Shown: in pieces, positions 52,593-64,000 of the stretch | How positions within the stretch are numbered: the stretch's first letter is position 1 | How the letters are laid out: each line of letters begins with the position of its first letter | Assembly: GCA_003255065.1 (NCBI GenBank) | Contig: QAOA01005636.1 | Coordinates: forward strand, 287,396 to 351,395 | DNA: 64,000 nucleotides | Origin: Cercis canadensis | Taxonomy: Eukaryota; Streptophyta; Magnoliopsida; Fabales; Fabaceae | Direction: 5' to 3' | The notes under the pieces: model-generated | Databases searched by the model: none | Seen by the model: the letters and a program-made list of their open reading frames with translations, nothing else | What the model was told of the DNA's origin: nothing | Translations under genes and position numbers: made by a program

Positions 52593-55500
52593 NTCTGTGT
52601 CAACTACAACATGAGCAATTGAATAGTTATAAATTATGTATGGGATATTCAATAATGCAAGCCTTTTGCTATGAATAGTTGGACTGGTGATAAGGCTTTG
52701 AGAGAGCTCCAAGAAGCGAATCTTACACAGCAGTGCTTCCCCATCTTGCTAGAATGTGCTACCAAGGTAGTACCTAATTTCTATGACATTTTGGGTTATT
52801 CTTATGTTTATGTGCCATTTATGAAGTTAATTGTTTGTTCAAGGCTATCAAAGTTGCTTCGGATTTGGAGTCAGATGCACCACATTTAAGTGGCATGTCT
52901 GTGATAACATTGGAAGGTGTGGAATTATGGTTTTCAAGATATGTGATACCGTAATATTTACCTCAAATAATGATGTTCTTTGGCAATCTTATTTCAGGTT
53001 TATTCTCATCGCTAACTTATTTCTTCTCTAGAAATGGGTATCACATGTTGGATTACCAGCTTGCTTTGCAGCGATTTGTTAAAAAAGATGCTGGTAAGTA
53101 GTTGCAAGTAATTAATAAGAACAAGCAGTAATCCCAAACGATAATGGAGTTATCCATATGTCACGAAATGACAGATGGTTTTAAAATTTTTTGGGTATAT
53201 GAATGGATTTTGTGATATCTGATTTCAATTATACTAGAATCCAAATCAACGGATTGAAAATACTATATTTTATAAAATTTATGTGGAGACAACTTTCCCG
53301 GAAGGATTTTTTTTGTTAACATTTCTAGAAGATATTGTTTTTATCTTAGTACTCACTGGAGAGTGGAGACAGGGCTAGCTCTTTTGACTTTAGTAGTTTA
53401 CTGAAAATCTATGGGTCTGTAGTCTTCCCAGCACATGTTCTGGCTAGGAAAGCTCTGTCTTTGTGATCAACCTTTGTTTTTATGAAGTTCTTGCTGTTTA
53501 CCAAAAAAATAAATAAAGAAATAAATTCAAAGGAGAAAAAGGAAAGAATTTCTTTCTAAGCTTTGGAGGAAACCTTGCACTGATACTGGCAGCTATGGTT
53601 TTAAAGTTTTCCTGTAATGTTTATTCACACAGTTTTTCAGAATTATTACTAAAGAAAGAAAGAGACTTGACATCAGATATAACATGATGTAATTTAGTTT
53701 GTGAAGACAAAAGATGACTCTTATTGATTAGGCGTCACAAAGAAAGGATGATTTGATTAACCATGTGAAAAGAGCTGTGAGCTGAGATATCGCTGCTGTT
53801 ATTGCTTTACAGTAACTGTTTGTTGTTGCTATGTCAGGAGCAACTCTTGTAAAATGGACCCATACTTTAAGTTTGTGGTGCTTGAATCCAGCAGTTGTGT
53901 TCAGAGATATTGCCGATCTTTCTTTGTCTGTCATTTTGACTTCTGGGTAAGCATAGCACATTAGCACCCCAGGCCAAGTTTATACTGGTTCAGGACATAA
54001 TTCTTTTTATTCTTCTGAGCTTGTATGCTTATGCCTAACTGTATTCCTAAGGAGCAGAAGTACCTGTTTTCTATAGTAATGTTCCGAAGAAAAAAAAGTA
54101 TCTCTCAGAATACACATCTAGTGATGTGTTGCCATCTCAAACATTAATTATAGACTTTTACGATTATAGACAATAGGAACATCTGGCAATTAAAGGAGAT
54201 GACTAATCATTTTTCATTATAATAAAATAATCAAACAATGTTCCACTTTATAACTAGAATTACTATGTTCTAGTTTATTAGAATGATAACTTATTACAGT
54301 AATTCCGTTTTCTAATGAATATCTATAATTCCGTTCATTTTCTAATGCAAGTATTAAGTAGTGCGAATTCATTTTGTCAACAGACTTTCTTCTTCCATTT
54401 GAACTGATTTCAATAATTTTTTTAGCTGCTTTAATAGGTGCTCATACTCTGCTAAAATGTGGACCATTATTTCATTTGTGTTTTTGATTGACACTACACC
54501 CAGAACATGGGATCAGAAATTTCAGAGGAGCAGGATTGGTTTTGCCCTGCATCTCTGCTTTTGTAGCATCCTCCAAGTATTATCACTTATATTTTGATTT
54601 TGGTACTTTAGGACACTGTCACCAATGACTTCCTTTTCATCCGAGCTTGGACTTCGATTTGAATCTACTCTGGAAGCTCCACATGTAATTGATGTTAACT
54701 CACAGGTTTTAGTTACTTCTCTCTTGCCCTTAGAGTCTATCAATTCATTTAGTCTCCTAAATGCCATTTCAACAAGTTATGACCACTTGAATACAGGTGT
54801 GGCCTGCTATAATCTCCACTGGTCCGGGTAATTATCCCTTGAACGCAAGTTATAAAACAGCAGATGGATATGCATTCCAGGTAAGCACTAATCTTTTATT
54901 TTTTTTATTTTTTATGGGTTGTTTTTGTCATTATGAATTCGTGGTTATTATGTGTTGCTGTTTAGGATTCAGTTGGAAGATCTTTAGAGGAAATCTTCAA
55001 GGTTGTTCCAGGTGGCTGTCTTGTTTTCTTCCCAAGCTATAAATTGATGGAGAAATTATGCAATCGTTGGTCCGAAACAGGTCAATGGTCTCGACTAAAT
55101 GCAGAAAAGTCTCTTTTTGTTGGTGAGCTATCCTTATCCCCTTCCAAATACTCTTGTGAGAAATAGTGGAAGTGTGTGAGACTAGCCTCTCACAGGTATT
55201 ATTTATATTAACTATACATTATACACATGCTTAATCATAGGCCTAATCACATCTTAGTTACAAGCCTACATGTAAGCTATAATAATAACAATATTCATAG
55301 TCAATCAATATTCTAATATTCTAACACTCCTCCTCAAGTTGGAGCATACATATCGTATGTTCCAAGCTTGTTACAAATGTAGTTGACTCGAGGGCCTTCG
55401 AGAGACTTAGTAAATATATATGCTAATTGATCCTTTGATCTAACAAAACCAGTAACGATATCCCCTAAAAATATCTTCTCTCTAATAAAATGATAGTCGA

Positions 55501-58500
55501 GCTCTATATGTTTGGTCCTTTCATGGAAAATTGGATTAGAGGCAATGTGGAGAGTGTCTTAGTTATCATATATTAATCTCATTTGCTGAACCTTCATAAA
55601 TTTTAACTCCTAGAGTAACTATTACAGCCATATGAGCTCACAAGTTGCTTTAGCCATGGCTCATTATTCTGCCTCAGTAGTAGATCAAGTAACAACAGAT
55701 TGTTTCTTGCTTTTCCATGTCACTAGATTGCCTCCAACAAATACACAATATCCGGTAGTTGAACGTCTATCATATGGACATCTTGCCCAATCAGCATCTG
55801 AATAACCCATTACCTGAGTATGTCCTCTACCTTCATACAAGAGACTTTTACTCAGTGTCTTCTTTATGTATTTTAAAATATGAATCACTGCATCCCAATG
55901 GCTGTCACTTGGAGAACTCAAAAACTAACTACACTCATTGGAAAGGCAATATTAGGCTGTGTCATTGTGAGATAGTTGAGTTTTCCAACAAGTCTTCGAT
56001 ATTTGCTAGGATCTGATAAGGGGTCCCCCTAATCGAGTAGGAGCTTGACATTGACATTGACATTTGGATCCATTGGAGTATCAACAGGTTTGCAATTTGA
56101 CATGCTCGTTTCTCTCAAAATGTCCAAGGCATATTTTTGTTATGACATGGCAATACCCTTTTGTGATTAAGCAACTTCTATTCCTAGAAAATACTTGAAT
56201 TTGCCTAAATCCTTTGTCTAAAAGTGTTGGAATAGATGTTGTTTGAGCTTTTGTATGCCATCTTGGTCATTCCTTGTAATCACAATGTCATCTACATAGA
56301 CAACTAAGTAAATGCATCGATTAGGGGATGAATGACAATAAAAGATTGAATGATTAGCCTCACTCCGAATCATACCAAATGCTCGGACAACTGCATTAAA
56401 TCTCCCAAACCAAGCCCATGGAGATTGTTTAAGTTCATAGAGAGATTGGCGAAGTTGACATACCATTCTAGACTCCCCCTGAGCAACAAACCAAGGTGGT
56501 TGCTACATATAGACTTCATCTTGCAATTCACCATGTAGAAAGGCGTTTTTAACATCTAGTTGATAAAGGGGCCAGTAGTGAATGACTGTTATAGAGAGAA
56601 AGAGGTGAACAGAGGCCATCTTGACAACAGGAGAAAAAGTATTGCCATAGTCAAGGCCATAGATTTGGGTATATCCCTTTACAACCAGTCAAGCCTTCAA
56701 ACTATCTATTTGGCCATCAGGGCCAACTTTGACTGTATAAACCCAACGACAATCAATTGTAAATTTACCATGTGGGAGAGGAATCAAGTCCCAAGTGCTA
56801 TTGGAGTCAAAGGCAGTCATTTCATCAATCATTGCCTTATGCTACCTTGGGTCAGAAAGAGCTTCACCTGTATTTTTAGGAATCAAAATAGAAGACAGAC
56901 GAAACAAAGGCAGAATATGGTGGAGACAAACGGTGATAGCTCATAAAATTATAAATAAGGTGAAGGTTGCAAGTAGAACGAATATCTTTGCGGTTAGCAA
57001 TGGAACGATCCATGTCAGAAACCGAAACTAGAGAAGCAACCGGAGCAAGAGGTAAGTCCACTGTGTTAGTGGCTAGATTGTCATTAGTGGTAGGGTTGTC
57101 TGCAGTGGCAAGGCTCTCAATGATAGGCTCTCAATGACGGGGATATCAATTGGTTCGGGTTGAGGTCGGCGATTGTATGTGAGGAAAGGGGGGGCTGAGT
57201 CAGCAAAGGAAATAACCTGTGGAACGGGACTAGTGAAAGAAAGAGAAAGAAGATTAGTAATAGTAGAATGTTCTGGAACATCAAAATGTCTTGAAGAGGG
57301 GAAGGATGCGGTTGTCTTAAAGAAAGTAACATCATAGGAGACTATATAACATCAGTGGAAATAACAATAACCTTTTTGCAAGCGGGAATAACCCAAAAAG
57401 ACACATTTGAGATATTTGGCTTGTAAGTTATCTTTACCTAGAGTGAGGTCATGAACAAAACATGTGCAACCAAAGACACGAAGAGGAAGAGAGTAAAGTG
57501 GCTGGTTGGGAAATAAAAGAGAATGAGGCACCTGATTTTGTAATACTGAGGATGACATTCGATTAATGAAATAACAAGAGATGATAACCGTGNAACAGTA
57601 GAATGTTCTGGAACATCAAAATGTCCTGAAGAGGGGAAGGATGCGGTTGTCTAAAAGAAAGTAACATCATAGGAGACTATATAACATCAGCGGAAATAAC
57701 AATAACCTTTTTGCAAGCGGGAATAACCCAAAAAGACACATTTGAGATATTTGGCTTGTAAGTTATCTTTACCTAGAGTGAGGTCATGAACAAAACATGT
57801 GCAACCAAAGACACGAAGAGGAAGAGAGTAAAGTGGCTGGTTGGGAAATAAAAGAGAATGAGGCACCTAATTTTGTAATACTGAGGATGGCATTCGATTA
57901 ATCAAATAACAAGAGGTGATAACCGTGTCTCCCCAAAAATGCAGCAAAAGATTGTTAAGGAGGAGAGTATGCGCAGTCTCAATTATGTGTTTGTTTTTCC
58001 ACTCAGTCACTCCATTTTGTTAAGGGGTATGAGCACAAGAGGATTGATGAAGAATACCCTGAGAAGTCATAAAAAATTGAAAGGGAGCAGAAAAATATTC
58101 ACGTACATTATCACTCCTCAAGGTGCGAATTGTAATACCAAATTGAGTTTTAATCTTTGAGCAAAAGGTTTGAAAAATAGAGAATAGTTCAGAACAATTT
58201 TTCATTAGAAATAACCAAGTACATTGAGAAAAGTCATCGACAAAGGTTACAAAGTACTGAAAGCCCAAAGTTGAGTTGACTCGACTAGGACCTTATACAT
58301 CAGAATGAACTAAGGCAAAGGGAGACTTAACTTGTTTATTGACACAACTAGGAAATGAACTACGAGCATGTTTTTCTAATTAACAAGACTCACATTCTAA
58401 AATAGAGATATGAGAAAGACTAGGCACCATCTTTTGGAGGTTTTGTAAACTAGGATGTCTCAAATGATCGTGGAGAAGTTCGGGTGAATCAACAGTAGTA

Positions 58501-61500
58501 CAAGTCATAGGAGGTGATGATGTGGTGAAGTAGTATAACCCATGGGACTCACGCCTTACTCCAATCGTCTTCCTAGTGTCCTGATCTTGCATAAGAATTG
58601 TATTAGCTACAAAGGTAACATAATAAGGTAGGGTTTGGGTTAATTGGCTAACAAATATCAAATTAAATGGACACCTTGGTACAAAAAGAACAGAATTTAA
58701 AGATAAAGAATGCAAGAGCTTGGCTTGACCAATGCCTTTTCTCTGGTTTGTGAGCCATTAGCTAAGGTAATAGTGGACAGTGAATTAGAGTAAGTGAGAT
58801 TAGAGAATAAATTCTTATTACCAATCATGTGATCTGAAGCACTAGAATCAAGAACCCAGGGTCCAGGTGAGGATGATTGAGAGATGCAAGCAATAGGATT
58901 ACCAGTATGAGCAACATAGGCTGTGGAGGTGGATTGCTTGGTCTTTCGGAATTGCAGGAACTCATGATAGTCAACAGTAGATACATATACAGCACCAGAT
59001 AAAGAATTATACTGTGCAACATTTGCAATCTTAGTAGGTCGATCATGAAGGAGAAAACAATGGTTTATTGTGTGGCCAATTTTATGGCAGTGAGTATACC
59101 TAGGTCGATCATTGTTTCAAGAACATTGATCATCATGTCCTTCCTTATCATCTTCTCAATGGTTCACCTAAGTTGCTAGAATAGTAGAATCAGTCGGGGT
59201 AACCGAAACAGAAACACTTGGAGGTGTTGAAATATGAATCAACTGCTCAAACATAGTATCCATGATAGGAACCACAAGATTTGCTAGAATTTGATTGCGG
59301 GCTGAATTCAATTCAAATGGTTAGCCGCCAAGTGCAAAAACCATGAAGAATTTGTCGTGATGTTCCTCTTGTTGTGCAACATCAGTCGAAAAGGGCATTA
59401 TCTCATTGAATTCATGTTGAAGAGTCTTAATTTGCCCTAGATCTTGTTTCTTAATTGTCTTCATACTGGAGACAACTTTATAAAGATGATTTATATCATT
59501 TGATTAGAGCTTCTTGGCTTTGTGCCAAACTTCATAACAAGTACGATATGACCGACATTGGCCAACAAGAACACGATCAATAGATTGTCAGAGGACATTA
59601 CAAAGGTATGCATCAACTTATTTCCACTTAGGCTTATCCTTATCATGGATATCTTTAACTTGTTTTACCAAGTGTTCCTCATGCCCCTGGCTTAAGAACC
59701 ACAACTCCATAGAAACTGACCATGTCATGTAGTTACCAAAACCAGTTAATTTTTCAGCACAGATAGTAGGAGTAGAAGAGAGAGTGTGGAATGGTTGACG
59801 TGCAGTGGTATCAGTGTCTGAAGAAGCCATTTGGATCTGTTGGTTCCAAAACAAAGTCCTAACCTTTAAAACAGGAAGTGAACAGAATTGATGTGATGCT
59901 GTTCAGGTCTGATAACACCAAAATAAGGGCAAAAATAGGTTGGAAATGTGCCAGAGGAGGGATTTGGAAGGTTTCACGGTGATGGGAGAATCCATGCTCC
60001 TCCATGCACAGAAGAAGTTGTCGGCGCGTGGGGGCCACTCGCAAAGCATATGACGGCGCATGTGGGCGCATGTGATTCCAAGGACTCACTGGGCGAAGGC
60101 TTCTAGCTTTGACTGCGGATGTGGATTTTGAAAACTCAAATCCTAGGGGGGCTAGAAAGAGGCACAGTAAGAACACTGTTGGAGTAAAAACACAGTATGG
60201 GAGAGAATATTCACAATTGGAAAAGTGCACAGCGGGAAGGGAGAATTTTTCTCACTAAAATTGCTTTAATACCATGTGAGAAATAGTGGAAGTGTGTGAG
60301 ACTAGCTTCTCACAAGTATTATTTATATTAACTGTATAGTATACACAAGCCTAATCATGGGCCTAATCACATCCTAGTTACAAGCCTAGATGTAAGCTAT
60401 AATAATAACAATATTTGCAGTCAATCAATATTCTAATATTCTAACAACTCTTAATGCAATTTAGGGATGTGTTTAAAAGCTGAGTTTCTGTTTATTTATT
60501 TATCTTTTCCTCATCCTTTCTTTGTGAACAATAAAGTTGAGTGAACATTACTTTGTATCAAAACCTGAAGTTGTTCTCATTGTCTCTTGGCAATATTTTT
60601 AGTTGCATCTAGAATTTATATATTGTGTTGGTGTGCAGAACCAAGAGGAGGAAACCAGGATGATTTTGAACTTGTTTTAAAGGGGTATTATGACTCTATT
60701 CATCTCGGCAATAGACCTGCATTGAGCAGGAAAAGAAGGATTAAGAAAATTGACCTTAATCACTCCCATGCGGTCAATTCCTCAGAAAATTCTAAGAAAG
60801 GAGGAGCTGCTTTACTTGGAGTCTGTCGAGGAAAGGTGGATGGCTGTCTTATTTATGTCACATTTTAGATGCCATTTTTATCATACAAAAATAAAATAAT
60901 GGCACTTGGTTTATAACAGGCTTTGGTAATGCCAAAGCTTTTTTTGAATGGGCTTCAAGTTAATCCCTGGAGAAAACAATGCCTGCATTTTGGTCTCTTA
61001 TCATCATTTTATAACTGTCTAATGTCTTAATGTATTACATTAAGCTAAGGTGCATGAATGTAATGCACATAACTGAGATGATGATGTGCTTGGTAAAATT
61101 GGAATAAACCTTGATCAATATATATGTGAAGATTTATATTATAAAAGTGGAAAGAGAATGTAATTTCTGCTGATATTTTTCAAGATAGATTGGCATCATC
61201 TGGAATGTTTAGACTCTTTCATAGTTGTTGATTACGTTCATTCAATATACAATTTGTTTGCCACTCATTTTGTAATTTCCTCTTAACAAGTAAATACTTA
61301 TATAAAATGTTTATTCTGATAAGCATGTTTGGTATTAAGACTACCATCTACAAGATCGTTTTGGTGTAGCTGCTGTAAATTAGCATCAGAAAATTTGCAG
61401 ATTTGTAGGATACTCTGCTTCCTCAAAGGAAGCACTGGATATAGGCATTTTAATGATTAATAACCTTAATGAAGGCAAATGAGAGTGCATGAGTCCCTTC

Positions 61501-64000
61501 ACCAGCCCACCCACCTACCCAAGAGATTAGTCAGAGCATGAAATATCTGGGTTTGAGAAGCATTAGCATTGTTTTTCAATTAAGTTAATGACCAGGCCTT
61601 CTCTATAGAAAGTGTGAAATTATTCTGTCATATCTGACAAGAATTCTGACACATAATTGGCTATAAGTATGTCTTTATTATATGATTGTATTTATTCAAT
61701 CATCATTGTATAATTCTTGCAGGTTTCTGAGGGAATTGACTTTTCTGATGATAATGCTAGAGTGGTTGTATCCTTATTTCTACTTTAACATTTTATAATT
61801 TACTTTTCTTGAGTGGATAGGAATCTACTCTCCCTTGTGGCTATGGTGTATCTTGTGAAGGCTGATAGATGGTCATTCTATTAAAATAAACTTCAATTGA
61901 CTCAGAAGGGTTGTTCAATTCCAGGCATGGACCTTAGTCATGTCACCTAAACAATAGGCTTGGTACATTACCCTACATGAATCTTAACAATACATTGTAT
62001 GTTCTTGACTATCTCAGATTATTGTTGGTATTCCATTTCCGAACATGTAAGACTTTTTTCTCTTTCTTTTAAATTTTCTTTGAATGAGAGATTGTACTTT
62101 GCAAAAATCTTTCTGATTGCTCGATTTATTTTAACTTCTCACCAGAAATGATATTCAAGTTGCGCTTAAGAAGAAGTATAATGACACATACAAATCATCC
62201 AAAAACCTTTTGAGTGGAAATGAGTGGTACTGCCACCAAGCATTCCGAGCTTTAAATCAAGCAGCAGGTAATGTCTGGTACTGGTTTTGTTTCCCGTATT
62301 CTAACCTGTGCCTATTATATTTTTCAATATTTCTTTGTTTCCCGCCTTTCTTGTGTAGTATATTATGTTGCACATTCTTTACTTCTTGTATGATATCTTA
62401 TGGATTGTGTTGTTTATTCTTTTATTTATATTAACTGCCTTTTATTTTATTAGGACGTTGTATACGCCACAGGCTTGACTATGGAGCAATCATCTTATTG
62501 GGTAATAGTTTTGATAATTTCAATTCTCACCTCTTTCAGTATAATTTGAATTTTCATGGACACCGTATCATTTGGAAATATTCTCAAATGGAATATGTAA
62601 AACATTGTGACCATTACTGTCATGGTGCAACCATGAAAACAAAATGAGGCTTTCAAAGGTCTCTGTTTATTGGCCTCATTATCAACACAAGCAAGCAGTT
62701 CTGGTAAACCATCTTGTTTTGGCTTAGATTTGTATGATTGTTTTGCCCTGTTTTCTTTTACTCTGTCCTTTTGGAGCGTAAGTTAGTCTTGAAATAAAAT
62801 TTATTTGACGTTATTCTTTGTAATTTTAACTCTACACTTTCGACTTGCTCTTTTTTTGCTCACCAGTGTAATTCTTGTTGAATTAGATGAACGCTTTCAG
62901 GAAGATAGAAATAGAACATTCATTTCAAAGTGGCTAAGAAGAACCTTAAGGGTGTATGACAATTTTGACTTGTCCATGGAGGGAATGAAATCATTCTTTA
63001 AGGAAGTTAAGGTACTTGGCATGCTGTCTTCATTTGACACCCCGTCTCGCAAAAAAAAAAAAAAAAACCCGTCTTTTCTTCTTTTTGGGGCTTAGTGGGA
63101 AACAGCTGTTAATGTGTGCTTAACTTGCTTGCAGGATCGATTTGGCATGAATACAATCAATGCCATAGAGAATTTGGGCTTAAAAGGGGAAGGTTACCAA
63201 ACCAAGGATCAAAATAAGGGGTTCACAAGAAAGAAAAATAAGAAACTGAACAATTTTGGTGATAGTGGTGAGAAAGAAATATCAGTGATCAAGGATGATG
63301 GCTCCTTTCCCACACTAAGATCTCAAGGTCTTATTGAGAGTCAGCCATCAGCAACAAAGAATATTAACACTTGCAATGGTAGAGGCTACATTGACCTAGA
63401 ATGCTGTAATAAGACAGAGATAAGGTAATTGTGGACTCATGTTACATGTCATCAGTGTGATTTTGGTAACTGAACATAGAGATAGACTTTGAGGAATTAC
63501 TGTTATCATGTGGAATCTTTCTTTGTGCGTATCATCTAGTTTGACAATATTAGCATGAATTTTGGACCAATCTTTTGAGCATTAATAGCTACTTTAATTG
63601 TGAGCAAGAATGTAGTCTTTACAATAACCCTAAAAACTAAAATTTTGTTAATTCAACTAGGCAACATATTTATGAACTTGTTTAGTATTTTAAGAGCAGG
63701 TAGTTTGAGTGGGATTATGCTTGGGCCTCTCTTCTTTGGGGGAGGGGTGACTACTGGGTTTTCGAGTTTTGTAAGACGAGGTCAATTTAATATCTTCATT
63801 TCTCAGCTGCTGTGTCTGGACAATGAATTTCATATTTCATGTGCGAAACTACATGCAGAAATGTGCTTCAAACTGCTTTTTTGTCTTTAAACTTACTGCA
63901 ATCATCTGAATTTCTATTAAATCACCGAAAAGCCACAATGTCATTATTAGTTGAAAGATGTATCTTTTTTGCAGAATCACTGGGGCATTATCCATGGCAG
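49148..64000 (+). CDS. FANCJ/BRIP1-like Fe-S DEAH DNA helicase (partial, runs off the window)
   Basis: A 5'-3' DNA helicase of the XPD/FANCJ/RTEL1 superfamily, acting in interstrand cross-link repair and replication; relatives are Arabidopsis At1g20720/At1g20750 (from memory). Twenty-five exons: 49148-49511, 49670-49754, 50207-50282, 50791-50855, 50952-50996, 51090-51190, 51325-51466, 51720-51781, 51860-51933, 52011-52081, 52679-52766, 52844-52916, 52998-53093, 53838-53946, 54612-54705, 54797-54880, 54966-55122, 60639-60835, 61723-61767, 62018-62046, 62146-62267, 62454-62501, 62887-63011, 63135-63424, 63975-64000+. They give about 889 residues before the edge. Motifs: Walker A SPTGTGKS (64-71), [11 protein letters not shown], four Fe-S cysteines (KHYC, DEEC, MGCPEF, VKGC) spaced 15, 11 and 39, close to human FANCJ, DEAH (about 290-293), [31 protein letters not shown]. 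The part after 63135 is divergent and Lys-rich. Intron 17 contains the copia element. Confidence 0.92.
52549..52588. repeat. Poly(T) run in a helicase intron
   Basis: About 39 consecutive T within the intron before the exon at 52679, followed by an ambiguous base at 52593. Length is unreliable. Confidence 0.8.
55155..55326 (-). repeat. 3' LTR of the copia fossil
   Basis: 172 bp starting TGTGAGAAAT and ending TTCTAACA on the + strand, matching 60275-60446. The ACTCT duplication abuts its left edge. Confidence 0.95.
57259..57927. repeat. 334-bp direct repeat flanking a single N (probable assembly artefact)
   Basis: 57259-57592 and 57594-57927 are near-identical with one N between them at 57593, the same pattern as at 403, 18004 and 37253. 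It lies inside the retroelement and inflates its apparent length. Confidence 0.85.
60275..60446 (-). repeat. 5' LTR of the copia fossil
   Basis: 172 bp, same ends as the partner LTR. The tRNA primer-binding site at 60263-60274 abuts its inner edge and the ACTCT duplication its outer edge. Confidence 0.95.

Larger units (their letters stand above)
55155..60446 (-). mobile_element. Ty1/copia LTR retrotransposon fossil in helicase intron 17
   Basis: A full-length but decayed copia element on the minus strand, opposite to its host gene. The LTRs are 172 bp (5' LTR 60275-60446, 3' LTR 55155-55326), begin TG and end CA, and are flanked by the 5-bp duplication ACTCT (55150-55154 and 60447-60451). 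The primer-binding site beside the 5' LTR reads TGGTATTAAAGC, close to the initiator-tRNA-Met type TGGTATCAGAGC. A purine tract (GAGGAGGAG) precedes the 3' LTR. In order from the 5' LTR: gag (about 59854-59000), protease region, integrase (about 58720-57350), reverse transcriptase (about 56560-56200, with YVDD) and RNase H (about 55920-55685); integrase before RT marks Ty1/copia. It is broken in many places, on the order of ten or more, and cannot be active. I count 13 LTR differences in 172 bp (about 7.6 percent), suggesting 3-6 million years at 0.7-1.3 x 10^-8 changes per site per year. Confidence 0.95.

Noticed and set aside
53712-53800. An extra helicase exon after a TTGATTAG acceptor
   Set aside because: It meets a stop in the phase required. 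Skipping to the acceptor at 53837 gives the conserved [16 protein letters not shown] directly in frame.

Overview
The window is plant nuclear DNA, from a dicot and probably a woody rosid. The coding content is typical of eudicots (a clade III glutamate-receptor-like channel, plant PP2C, U-box/ARM E3 ligase, TPLATE-type EH protein). Genes have many GT-AG introns, intergenic DNA is strongly AT-rich, and a Ty1/copia element sits inside an intron. I could not fix the species. The assembly is a draft: there is one 22-base N gap, and several single Ns, four of which are flanked by near-identical direct repeats that look like unmerged contig overlaps.

Layout. 1-5.4 kb: degenerate gene-like fragments on the + strand that I do not recognise, local tandem duplications and a poly(A)/N gap. 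5.55-7.05 kb: GH17 beta-1,3-glucanase with an X8/CBM43 domain. 7.8-12.1 kb: an AT-rich block bounded by inverted repeats and a 9-bp target-site duplication, best read as a non-autonomous Mutator-like element. 12.1-15.5 kb (-): GLR3.6-like channel with a 32-nt microexon. 19.7-21.9 kb (+): DBP1/PP2C47-type phosphatase. 22.7-25.6 kb (-): a nine-exon Canopy/DUF3456 ER protein. 27.6-29.4 kb (+): CFK1-like F-box/kelch protein with three small upstream ORFs. 30.9-33.9 kb (-): PUB43/44-type U-box ARM E3 ligase. 35.4-36.9 kb (+): a small coiled-coil gene that looks interrupted. 38.0-46.9 kb (-): EH-domain endocytic protein of the AtEH1/Pan1 type, 13 exons. 49.1 kb to the right edge (+): FANCJ/BRIP1-like Fe-S DNA helicase, at least 25 exons and cut by the window end. 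Its intron 17 holds an antisense Ty1/copia fossil (55155-60446).

The genes form no operon-like system and their functions are mostly independent: calcium signalling, dephosphorylation, ubiquitination, clathrin endocytosis and DNA repair. What ties them together is ancestral order. From memory of Arabidopsis, GLR3.6 and PP2C47 are neighbours on chromosome 3, and PUB44/SAUL1, a coiled-coil gene, AtEH1 and RAD3-like helicases are neighbours on chromosome 1. This window carries both blocks. Exon models were built by hand from reading frame, splice sites and family knowledge. For every complete multi-exon gene the exon lengths sum to a multiple of three. I found no clearly new biological system. 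The most interesting items are the Mutator-like element, the nested copia insertion, the disrupted coiled-coil gene, the F-box leader uORFs and the unidentified left-end gene remains.
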